Origin: Gordonia asplenii
Lineage (GTDB): Bacteria; Actinomycetota; Actinomycetes; Mycobacteriales; Mycobacteriaceae
DNA: 64,000 nt
NCBI RefSeq assembly: GCF_012933505.1
Contig: NZ_JABBNB010000014.1
Location: 106,802 to 170,801 of the forward strand
Reading direction: 5' to 3'
Shown here: piece by piece, positions 35,760-42,815 of the stretch
Position numbering within the stretch: position 1 is the first letter of the stretch
Layout: each line of letters starts with the position of its first letter
Position numbers and translations under genes: made by a program
Notes under the pieces: model-generated
What the model was told of the DNA's origin: nothing
Database searches by the model: none
The model's input: only the letters and a program-made list of their open reading frames with translations

Positions 35760-35968
35760 TGTACGACAACGAGCATCAGCCTCGACCGACCGGCGAGAAG
35801 GCGCTCGGAGCCGGCGAATACTCCTGGGGACCGGGCCTCGTGCCATCGGGCTTGGAAGACGCACCGCCAAGCCGCGGCGGAATATACAGGGGCACAACGC
35901 CTCCCGTCGCCAACCCGTTAGGCCAGCTGGCCGACGAACTGGCTGACCGGCAGGGAGGCCGCCGATGA
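35759..35968 (+). CDS. Small protein downstream of capsid gene
   Basis: 69 aa, not recognised. Pro/Gly-rich and probably flexible (GEKALGAGEYSWGPGLVPSGLEDAPPSRGGIYRG) with a short helical C-terminus (NPLGQLADELADRQG). ATG 35759 overlaps the capsid TGA by one base and its own stop overlaps the next start, so it is translated with the capsid protein. A minor structural or assembly role is plausible from position only. Confidence 0.62.
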   Translation: MYDNEHQPRPTGEKALGAGEYSWGPGLVPSGLEDAPPSRGGIYRGTTPPVANPLGQLADELADRQGGRR

Positions 35969-36315
35969 GTCGCACCTATAAACGCGACCCGCTGGGACGG
36001 TTTGCTGGCGCGGGTACGAAAGTCACCTCGGCCACCAAGCGCGCCTACGTGTCGGGCAGCTTCACCAAGAACCTCGCGGTCGGCAAGGGCGGAGCGTACA
36101 AGGGTGTGAAGGTCGGCGCCGAGTTCCGCACGCCCAAAGGTCGCGGCGCGGTGGCCAAGGGCATCGTCGGATATCGCGGCAAGCCCAACCGCAAACTCGA
36201 CATCACCCCGTCGTTGGTCAAGTCGCAGAAGAAGCTGACCGTGACAGCGCGGCCCGCAAGCGTTGACGCGCGCAGCACCCCCCCAGGCACCAGCACGGCG
36301 TCGCTGATCCGATAG
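35965..36315 (+). CDS. Basic phage-type protein
   Basis: 116 aa, strongly basic, Gly/Lys-rich (KNLAVGKGGAYKGVKVGAEFRTPKGRGAVAKGIVGYRGKPNRK). The start SRTYKRDPLGRFAGAGT resembles the RDxxGRFA segment seen in some phage head proteins. ATG 35965 overlaps the previous stop (ATGA). It is the last gene of the capsid operon before a strong terminator. Possibly a DNA- or shell-binding minor head protein; not established. Confidence 0.6.
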   Translation: MSRTYKRDPLGRFAGAGTKVTSATKRAYVSGSFTKNLAVGKGGAYKGVKVGAEFRTPKGRGAVAKGIVGYRGKPNRKLDITPSLVKSQKKLTVTARPASVDARSTPPGTSTASLIR

Positions 36316-36370
36316 CGCACCGCTCAGCCCGCTCCAAAGACCTCGGGTTACCCCACTGCCCGAGAAGCCC

Positions 36371-36406
36371 GAACCCCGTTCACACCTCACTCCGTGAACG
36401 GGGTTC
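36371..36406. terminator. Strong bidirectional terminator hairpin
   Basis: GAACCCCGTTCAC (36371-36383) and GTGAACGGGGTTC (36394-36406) form a perfect 13-bp stem with a 10-nt loop. It separates the rightward capsid operon from the leftward lipoprotein gene and fits termination from both sides. Confidence 0.8.
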
Positions 36407-36419
36407 GCGCTGCTAACGG

Positions 36420-36938
36420 CTACGAACCAACCTTGTCAGGCTTGATTGGCTGGCTCTCCGATCCTGCGGCAGCCTGAACCGACGTTCGCGGGCTCAGGTA
36501 GTACGGATGCTGCAATTCTTGCTCGCTGACCACGATCGGTTTGTAGTCGCCCACCGTGATTTCATACGCCGATTCTCCGGCCTTCACTCCCTTTATGCTG
36601 AACGCCAGGTCGCACAGGTCGGAGGTGGTGTCCACGTGATCCAGTACGAGAGTGCTCTTGCCTAGCAGGCTTCCGTCGGCGCCTTTCAGCACAACCGGAT
36701 CGCCGGGCTGCAAGGAAGCATCGTAGAACTTGCACAGGCCGCTCGCGTACGACTTGTCGGCCATTCCCGCGACGTGCATGTTGATATCGAAGGTGCCGGA
36801 CTTCGCCTCCGCCGTAGTTGTCGCCTGGGCCTGCGTTGTGGTGGGTGCGCTTGTGTCGACGCTGTCGCTACACCCGGCCAGGGCGAAGGTTGTCGCTGCC
36901 ACGACTGCGACGATGCTGCCGATTCGTTTGTTTGTCAC
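36420..36938 (-). CDS. Element-encoded lipoprotein
   Basis: 172 aa. Lipoprotein signal with lipobox TFALAGC (Cys near residue 23), a Thr-rich spacer, then a small beta-rich domain with Cys pair (LCKFYD ... DLCDLAF). No named family recognised. It stands alone on the opposite strand of the element and is probably expressed in the lysogenic state. Surface lipoproteins of prophages often act in superinfection exclusion, so that is a reasonable but untested idea. Confidence 0.72.
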   Translation of the reverse strand: MTNKRIGSIVAVVAATTFALAGCSDSVDTSAPTTTQAQATTTAEAKSGTFDINMHVAGMADKSYASGLCKFYDASLQPGDPVVLKGADGSLLGKSTLVLDHVDTTSDLCDLAFSIKGVKAGESAYEITVGDYKPIVVSEQELQHPYYLSPRTSVQAAAGSESQPIKPDKVGS

Positions 36939-37041
36939 ATCTGTCTCCTATGTCTGGTTGGACTGACTCATTCAACACCACCAGCGGATACGACGTTTCA
37001 GCTCTGGACGATCGCAGTTGGGGCGTATGTGGTTGGTGGCA

Positions 37042-37281
37042 ATGCCCGCCGACCGCAAGCCCGCCACGAACGCCACCCTGGCGGCATTCGGCGACCGCGT
37101 ACGGCAGCAACGCGAATCTCTCGGCCTGACCCAAGAAGGCGCAGCTGAGGCGATCGGTGTTCACTGGACGTACCTCGGGCAGGTCGAGCGCGGACAACGG
37201 TCTGCCCGCGTTGAGAACATTCTGAAGATCGCGCACGGCCTGCGCACCACCCCCGGCGCTTTGCTCGACGATTTGGTCTGA
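37042..37281 (+). CDS. XRE family HTH regulator
   Basis: 79 aa, essentially one Cro/C1-type HTH: FGDRVRQQRESLGLTQEGAAEAIGVHWTYLGQVERGQRSARVENILKIAHGLRTTPGALLDDLV. ATG 37042 precedes the conserved domain; an upstream ATG at 37018 would add eight residues. It is divergent from the lipoprotein gene and 93 bp before the P-loop ATPase gene. As the only repressor-like gene found in the element it may control lysogeny or the cargo gene. Confidence 0.83.
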   Translation: MPADRKPATNATLAAFGDRVRQQRESLGLTQEGAAEAIGVHWTYLGQVERGQRSARVENILKIAHGLRTTPGALLDDLV

Positions 37282-37374
37282 ACGGACGCGACGGTTACAC
37301 GCGTAAGCGGGTTCCTGCACGCCCGCGATGATGGCGGCATGTAGCTCACGCGCTCCTCGTGCCAGAATGATCGA

Positions 37375-38802
37375 GTGACATCTGCAGAGCGCGAGATTCT
37401 CCGAGTACCCGACAGGTTTGAGGCGCTGGCCGCTGAGGACGCTGCGACCCTCCGAGGGGTGGTGACGCCAGTCGAAACTAGCCTCGGCGCCGTCGATCAA
37501 CGATTCCTTGAAATTCGCTCTGCAGCGCGTGGCGGGCTGATGATCTTGAAAGGCGTGTCAGGTGCCGGGAAGTCGACATTCGCCAAGACTATAAACCTAT
37601 TTCGAGAAGTTGATATCGCGTCAGTCGACAGTCAGCAAGAATTGCCAGCAGCGTTGCGCGAATTGCCCATGACTACCAACCCTCGGCTCGTCATCGTCGA
37701 AGGGCGCGAAGCGCTAGGTGAAGTGGCGCGCGAGTCCATAGAGAGCTACCTTCACGCTGCCAACAACTTCGTGCGGACCGAAGCCGGGCGGACCAGCCTC
37801 CTTGTCTGGCCTGTTAACACCGACAGCATGGTGGTACTTCTCGCAGACATAGCACGCAGCGTCGGCGCGAAGGCATTGCTCGGTTTCGACGATGAGTTTC
37901 ATCTGTTTACAGGGCCACCCAAGTCCGATTTTGTCAAAATCGCAGATCAGACAATCGGTGCGCTCAATCAGGGTGCGTCCATCTACAACCTGGGGTTGAG
38001 CGTAGAACGTGCCGAAGAGTTAGTTGCCAGCAGCGAGACAATTGGCGAATTCCTGGGGCATGTGCGAGTTGAACTTCAAAAGAATTTGAAACTAGTGCGG
38101 GGTTTGATGCCCCAAGAATCACTGCGAGTTTGGACCATTGTTGTCTCCGATTCGAACGCCGAGGGCGCGGTGAATGCGGTTACGCGTGGTCGCGACGCCT
38201 ATGCCGATATTGATCGCATGATGACATCAACCAATGCGAACATTGTTGCTGAACTCCAGAGGTTCCCGGACCGGTTGGGAATATTGGGTACGGTGCTGGA
38301 CGCCCGAGTCGTGTACTTGGATGTCTTCGCTGCGCTAGCTGTAGCACGCACGTTCGCGGACGATAATCTTCGTCAGCTAATGGCAGACAAAGGGATGTCG
38401 ACTAGCAAGGATTCCAAGGCCCTAGATCGAATTAGAGACTCGACTCTCGCAAAGCTGCTGCTAGGCTCTACGCTCGGTACCGGGCGTAGAGGGGCGAAGG
38501 CAAAAGGCAACACATTGTCGGCTTTCTCAAACCTGACGGCGATAGCTTCAGATAACGACACGCTAATAAACAATGCCATCGCAATCGCCCTGAAAGAAGC
38601 GGGAGTAATCGCGGATTTTGAAGCCGAGAAACTGTTCGGCAAGGATCGGAAATATTACAGCGATCTCATTGTTACGCTGCCTACTGGGGAATTGATTCGC
38701 CTTGAATTTATGTGGCGAAATTCGACAGGATCGGCTGATATATCGAACTATGTACTCAAGAAGCTTGAAATTTACGGAAAGTCGATCGGCCTATTCGATT
38801 AG
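37375..38802 (+). CDS. P-loop ATPase of unknown function, element cargo
   Basis: 475 aa, GTG start. Walker A GVSGAGKST at residues 60-68, a likely Walker B strand RLVIVEGRE near 104-112, and FDDEFHLF near 171. The C-terminal part after residue 425 (SDLIVTLPTGELIRLEF then MWRN) has an Asp-x13-Glu spacing reminiscent of PD-(D/E)xK-like folds, though the Lys is not seen. No family is recognised with certainty. Base composition is clearly more AT-rich than the neighbours, especially 38500-38800. Together with its place as cargo between regulator and integrase, this suggests a transferred accessory function, perhaps anti-phage defence. Confidence 0.75.
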   Translation: MTSAEREILRVPDRFEALAAEDAATLRGVVTPVETSLGAVDQRFLEIRSAARGGLMILKGVSGAGKSTFAKTINLFREVDIASVDSQQELPAALRELPMTTNPRLVIVEGREALGEVARESIESYLHAANNFVRTEAGRTSLLVWPVNTDSMVVLLADIARSVGAKALLGFDDEFHLFTGPPKSDFVKIADQTIGALNQGASIYNLGLSVERAEELVASSETIGEFLGHVRVELQKNLKLVRGLMPQESLRVWTIVVSDSNAEGAVNAVTRGRDAYADIDRMMTSTNANIVAELQRFPDRLGILGTVLDARVVYLDVFAALAVARTFADDNLRQLMADKGMSTSKDSKALDRIRDSTLAKLLLGSTLGTGRRGAKAKGNTLSAFSNLTAIASDNDTLINNAIAIALKEAGVIADFEAEKLFGKDRKYYSDLIVTLPTGELIRLEFMWRNSTGSADISNYVLKKLEIYGKSIGLFD

Positions 38803-40237
38803 CTCTTCAGTCGAATGACGTTCCCTCCGGTGGTCGGCGTGCCCATCGCAGCCAGGGCGTTCATTGCGTCGGCGTGGTCGTCCTCGAACAGGTGCGCGTA
38901 CACCGTGAGCGTCGTGGTGACCTTGGCGTGGCCCATGAATCGCGCGATCTCCAACGGCGGAATGCCCGCTGCCACGCACAGGCTCGCGTATGTGTGCCGG
39001 AGGCTGTGGAATTTCAGCGCGGGCGGCAAGCCTACGAGCGTTGGCTGACGGTTGGCGCGCAGCACCGCAGGTCGGAACACCGCCTTGTAGAAGTTCTGAT
39101 GCCTGACGGCCTGGGACCAGTCGAGTTCTATACGTTCCTCGGCCTCTGCGACGGTGAGCGCGGCCAACGCGTCGGCTTGGCGTGCTGGTGCAGATCCTAC
39201 GGCCCTGTTCTTGACGCCCGTGGGCTTCTGCGCGATCAGCCGGAACGCTGGGAATAGGGGAGCGGTGGGTTCGTCGGCGCGCGGGTGCATTTTCAGGTAG
39301 TCGCGGAAAATCTGTGCCGTCGCCGGGGGACCGGTACGACTCGTCGGCTACCGCGCGTCTTGGGAGTGTCGTAAACGGGTTCGCCAGCCTGAATGCGAAG
39401 AGTCTGGTCAACTCGTAGCGCCGTCGGCTTGGGGCTGACTTGCCGCGCGGGCAGATGCACGTCGCCCACCTGTAGCCCGGCCAGCTCTGCGGCCCTCAGG
39501 CCGCTCCAAGCGGCTACGTGGATCAACACGTTGTACGGCCAGGGCGTGGCGTCCACCAACGCCGATACCTGTTCGGCGGTCAGAAACATGTCTGGGTCGT
39601 CGACGACGCCCGGCGTCCCACTCTCGGGGGTGCGCTCGGTCGGCAGTTTGACGTGATCGGCTGGATTGTCGCGCAGCAAGCCGTCTGCCACGGCTTGTTC
39701 CAAGATCATCTTCACGACGAAGTAGGCGTGCCGGACGGTTGAGGGCTTCTTACCCGCTGCGGTGAGCGCCTGCACCCATTCCGCGATCTGCTGACGGGTG
39801 ATGCTGCCGACCGCCTTACAGCCGAACGTGGAGATGACAGACAGGTGCGCGGTGCTCTCGCCGCTGGTGTCCTTATGGGCTTTCACTTTGGGGCGCAACA
39901 GATTCTCGTACTCGACGCGGGTGCTGGCCTTCAGGTCGGTGCGACTGGCTAGCCAGGCTTCCGCCGCGTGTGCGAACAGCTTCTCCCGCGGCACCGCGAC
40001 TCCGCCCGGCTGATGCTTCTCCGCGTTGAGCTGGTCCCGAAAGCGTTCTGCCGCTTCACGATCTACGAAGGACTTCTGGCGACTCTGGTACTTCTTCCGC
40101 CCCTCGGGGTTGGTTGGGTCCGCTGGAACAGGCAGCCCGCGTTCGTCGCGCACGGGTTCACGCCAGATCATCTCGTGGCGTTTGATCGCGCGGCCTTTAC
40201 GCTTCTGCATCGTGTTGTAGGTGCGGATGTAAGCCAT
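38799..40237 (-). pseudogene. int: Tyrosine integrase, frameshifted
   Basis: The frame from ATG 40237 gives the N-terminal and core-binding domains (ASTRVEYENLLRPKVKAH; TPWPYNVLIHVAAWSGLRAAELAGL with the first catalytic Arg), then runs into a stop at 39293 after RVVPVP. The rest of the catalytic domain continues in another frame from about 39325: HSLRHTYASLCVAAG and MGHAKVTTTLTVYAH, ending at 38799. One missing base in a G5 run on the plus strand (39325-39329) explains the break; adding one gives a full-length protein of about 478 aa. It is the enzyme expected to use the tRNA-Gly site. Confidence 0.85.
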
Positions 40238-40239
40238 GT

Positions 40240-40869
40240 CTAGTTCGCTTTCTGTGCGATGCGTGCGAGGGCTCGACGCACGGTGGAGTAGTGCCAGGTG
40301 TCGCCGCCTGTGGCGGTGGGTACGCCTTCGCGGGTGAGTTGCGCGGCGATCGCCTTCGCGCCCAGACCTTGGTATGCGAGTACCTGGATGCGGCGCTGTG
40401 TGCTGGTGTTGATGAGACCGGGCTCGTTGCGCTTTCGCTTGGCGTCCAACGCTTCTCGGGTGCGGGTGCCGATCTTGCGGCGCTCTTCGGCTGCCACGGC
40501 CAGTCGTACGTCCGCGACGAGCCGCTGGCTTGGATCGCCGCTGTCGGCGCCTTCCGTGTCCATGAGTCGCCAGCCGTAGTCGTTGGCGCGCTTCATGATT
40601 TGGGCTGCGTCCAACTGATCGCGGGTGACCCGGTCCAGAGCGCGGACGAGCAATCCGTCGGCCACGCCGTGCTCGACAGCCGCGATTGCTACCTCGCGGC
40701 CGAACATGGCGTCGTTCTTGGCTCCGCTGATCACGTTGGTGGTCACGGTGAGCAGGTCGTGACCGTGCGCTCTGCACCATGTTCGAGCGAATCGCGTTGC
40801 GCCTCAAGGCCAAGGCCACTTTCGGCCCTGCCTGTCGGTGCTTACGCGCACATAACCGATTACGCGCAT
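40240..40869 (-). pseudogene. Serine recombinase (resolvase family), frameshifted
   Basis: ATG 40869 begins MRVIGYVRVSTDRQ, the resolvase catalytic start with Ser10. The frame then shifts near 40826-40828 (extra base in a C3 run) and again near 40785 (missing base), after which the frame ending at 40240 carries DGLLVRALDRVTRDQLDA, AEERRKIGTRTREALDAKR and an HTH-like C-terminus. The intact protein would be about 209 aa. It follows the 70-aa gene by a TGATG overlap and ends 2 bp before the integrase start, so the five genes form one operon. Confidence 0.78.
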
Positions 40870-41081
40870 CACAGGCCTCCCGCGTATGGGCGCACGTCGA
40901 CGACGTACATGCCGGGCAGGTAGTCCGGCGCGATGATCGACTGGGCGACGGCTTGGGCGTCTGCGTTGGTGCTGCCCGAGGGTACGAGCACGTCTATCGC
41001 CTCGTACTGCTCGCCGTCGGTGAAGGTCACCGTCCATACGTCGCGGCCGATCGGGACTCGTCCACCGTGGTACTGAGTCAT
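40869..41081 (-). CDS. Small element protein
   Basis: 70 aa, not recognised. Sequence suggests a small beta-rich fold (YHGGRVPIGRDVWTVTFTDGEQYEAIDVLV) followed by DAQAVAQSIIAPDYLPGMYVVDVRPY. GGGAG lies just upstream of ATG 41081, and the stop overlaps the resolvase start by one base (TGATG). Its place in the recombination operon suggests a role in control or accessory DNA binding, but nothing in the sequence proves it. Confidence 0.62.
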   Translation of the reverse strand: MTQYHGGRVPIGRDVWTVTFTDGEQYEAIDVLVPSGSTNADAQAVAQSIIAPDYLPGMYVVDVRPYAGGL

Positions 41082-41278
41082 GTCGTCTCCCTCGGGGTCT
41101 GAGGGGTGCAGCCCTGCCTGCACCCCTTGCACCCCACTGTACGCAACGTCAAGTTTCCTTGACGTGGCGAATCCTGTTGTCTCGCTTGTTATTTCGCGCT
41201 CAGTGGTTGAGATGCCCGGATGGGGCGTGTGGGTGCGCAACACGCCCGGTAACCCGCGTGCGGGGCGCGCAGCAGCGT

Positions 41279-41949
41279 CTATTTGGGTGCTGTGTGCGCC
41301 GTGGGCGGTTGCGCCTCCTGTAGCGTGGCTAAGGCGTCTTCGAGCGACTGCAGTCCACCCGTATTCGGTTGCGCGGGCAAGACTTCCACCGTCTCGGCGT
41401 CGATAACGTCTAGTTCTTCGGTGTCGGGCTGCACTGCGCGAGCGCTGGTGTGCTCGTACTCGTCGGCGTCGTCCACAACCTGGGCGGTCAGCTCCTCCTG
41501 GACCCACGACAGCGCCGGGTCTACGTCGTCGACTTCCCCTCGCGCTGAACGACTCTTGCTCCGCAGCCCACCGAGGATCTGCTCGAACAGCGGCGTCGTC
41601 ACCGAGACTTCCACTTCAGACTTGCCGCTCACGTTCGCGCGATCCAGGGCGTCTTTCACTGCAGCCAGCTTCACGTTGGGCGGCAAGTCGGGATCGGTCG
41701 CCATACCCAGCAATTCGCGCGCCATGCGGTCGGCTGCGCCTTCAAGCCGAGCCTTGGCCTTGGCTCGCACAATCGGCGATTTTCCCCGTGCGCCGGGCAG
41801 ACGTTGCCGCCCGCGATGGCGATCCGCGTGCAGGGTTCGCCGTTGGTCCGCCGTGCCGTACACACCCGGTTGGCAGTCAACCCCTGCTCCTCGGTCATGC
41901 CAAGGACCGGGAAGTCGTTGTTCATCTGCCTGCGTTGCTTGCGGTTCAC
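41279..41949 (-). pseudogene. Terminase small subunit-like protein, frameshifted
   Basis: GTG 41949 starts MNRKQRRQMNNDF and a zinc-ribbon-like segment CTARRTNGEPCTRIAIAGGNVCPAHG. After HG the frame must shift at the CCCC run near 41785-41788 (one base missing) to continue with SPIVRAKAKARLEGAADRMARELLGMATDPDLPPNVKLAAVKDALDRA and a long acidic tail ending at 41279. The Cys/HG region plus helical domain is typical of actinophage small proteins often labelled terminase small subunit. That label is tentative. GTGA overlap couples it to the upstream gene. Confidence 0.65.
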
Positions 41950-42260
41950 TCCGTCGCCCCGGCAACCGGGAGAGCCATCCCCTGAATCCAGTCGAAAAGC
42001 GCCTGCGGGCTGGTCGCATTGACCCCTCCCACCTTCCAGACCTTCAATTCGCGGCGCTCGAATCCCCTTCGCATTCGGGTGAAGCTTATGGGCACACCGA
42101 AGGTGTCGTTGCAGAGCTGAGCCGCAGCCTCGCGGCCGATGATGACCGGGGTATTGCCTAGCTCGTCGCGATTGATCACGCGCTGCCGGAGGCGCTGATC
42201 ATCTCGGCCAGTATTCGCGGGCCGGTTCCCAGGCAGGTTGGCGCTAACTCTTTGGCTCAT
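41946..42260 (-). CDS. DNA-binding-like protein, first gene of recombination operon
   Basis: 104 aa. A C-terminal segment (IIGREAAAQLCNDTFGVPISFTRMRRGFERRELKVWKVGGVNATSPQALFDWIQGM) looks like an HTH/excisionase-type winged helix. ATG 42260 has a strong GGAGG site; the longer frame to 42305 does not. It is first in the leftward operon that includes the terminase-like, resolvase and integrase genes, so a role as excisionase or early regulator fits. No specific family was identified. Confidence 0.66.
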   Translation of the reverse strand: MSQRVSANLPGNRPANTGRDDQRLRQRVINRDELGNTPVIIGREAAAQLCNDTFGVPISFTRMRRGFERRELKVWKVGGVNATSPQALFDWIQGMALPVAGATE

Positions 42261-42690
42261 GGCTTCCTCCAGAACTCTCGTCTGGGAAATGGCAGACCCA
42301 TTCACATCTCGTCCCAGACACGTACATGTCCAGCTGAGGTGCGAAGCTCCGCCTCTACACGACGCCTACCACGAGGAGTCCGCCGCCGTGCTACCCGGCA
42401 ACGCAGCCACCAGTATGCACACCAACGGCCCATTGCGCAACACCACGGGGCACTAAAGCTGTTCTGCTGCAGTCCTTTTGGTCAACATTCGTATTACATT
42501 CGCATAGCCAAGCGTCGCAATTCGCCACCTATCGCGGGTGATGCTGGCGCGACGGTTTCGGATCGGCACGGTCGTCGTCCACTCGGTGACTGTTACGTGC
42601 TGCGCGCCGTGCCGGGGTAGTGCCGGGGTGAAAGTACGCCTGATTGGCGGTTGAAGCGCACCAGAGGGGCGCTACCTGCGCCAACACTGG
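42261..42690. other. Non-coding right arm of the element
   Basis: 430 bp with no convincing gene. GTCTGGGA (42280-42287) and TCCCAGAC (42312-42319) are perfect 8-bp inverted arms just upstream of the recombination operon and could be an operator for the XRE or HTH protein. The GTGCCGGGGTAG repeats at 42609-42631 may be integrase arm sites. An AT-richer patch (TTTTGGTCAACATTCGTATT) near 42477-42496 could hold the leftward operon promoter. Confidence 0.45.
42609..42631 (+). repeat. Right-arm repeats, possible integrase arm sites
   Basis: GTGCCGGGGTAG (42609-42620) overlaps by one base with GTGCCGGGGTGA (42620-42631). The first is identical to the left-arm copy at 34351-34362 and has the same orientation. 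They lie about 60 bp from the core repeat, inside the element. Confidence 0.5.
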
Positions 42691-42748
42691 AGCCGATGAC
42701 GGGAATCGAACCCGCGTATTCAGCTTGGGAAGCTGATGTTCTGCCATT
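42672..42748. repeat. Right attachment-site repeat
   Basis: Matches 34138-34214 with three mismatches; the 56 bp from 42693 to 42748 are identical. Here the core is part of a complete tRNA-Gly gene. The similarity continues 19 bp beyond the tRNA 3' end, so the element carries a copy of the tRNA downstream flank as well, as many tRNA-integrating phages do. Confidence 0.9.
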
Positions 42749-42761
42749 GAACTACATCGGC
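42691..42761 (-). tRNA. tRNA-Gly(CCC)
   Basis: 71 nt on the minus strand. Acceptor GCCGATG/CATCGGC with discriminator T, D stem GTTC/GAAC, anticodon stem TCAGC/GCTGA with loop TTCCCAA giving anticodon CCC, and T stem GCGGG/CCCGT with loop TTCGATT. No CCA is encoded. The 5' 13 nt come from the chromosome and the rest from the right end of the integrated element. The element's copy has C72, which pairs with G1, whereas the left remnant has A72. Confidence 0.93.
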
Positions 42762-42815
42762 GTGCGAGGTGACTCGCAGAGCACAGCGTAGCAAACGCGG
42801 TGCGGGGTGCTGAAC

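Larger units (their letters stand above)
34159..42748. mobile_element. 8.5-kb capsid-encoding satellite-like prophage integrated in tRNA-Gly(CCC)
   Basis: Direct repeats of a tRNA-Gly 3' segment lie 8,534 bp apart, with the intact tRNA at the right end. Between them are an HK97-type capsid gene, an XRE regulator, a lipoprotein, a P-loop ATPase, a terminase-small-like gene, a serine recombinase and a tyrosine integrase. No portal, large terminase, tail, holin or lysin gene is visible. Size and content recall the M. tuberculosis prophage-like elements phiRv1/phiRv2 and capsid-encoding phage satellites. Three recombination/packaging genes have frameshifts, so it may be immobile. Confidence 0.87.

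Noticed and set aside
39293..40819. Reading the integrase frame from 40819
   Set aside because: The part before ATG 40237 is antisense or out of frame to the resolvase; MAYIRTYN at 40237 is the natural integrase start.
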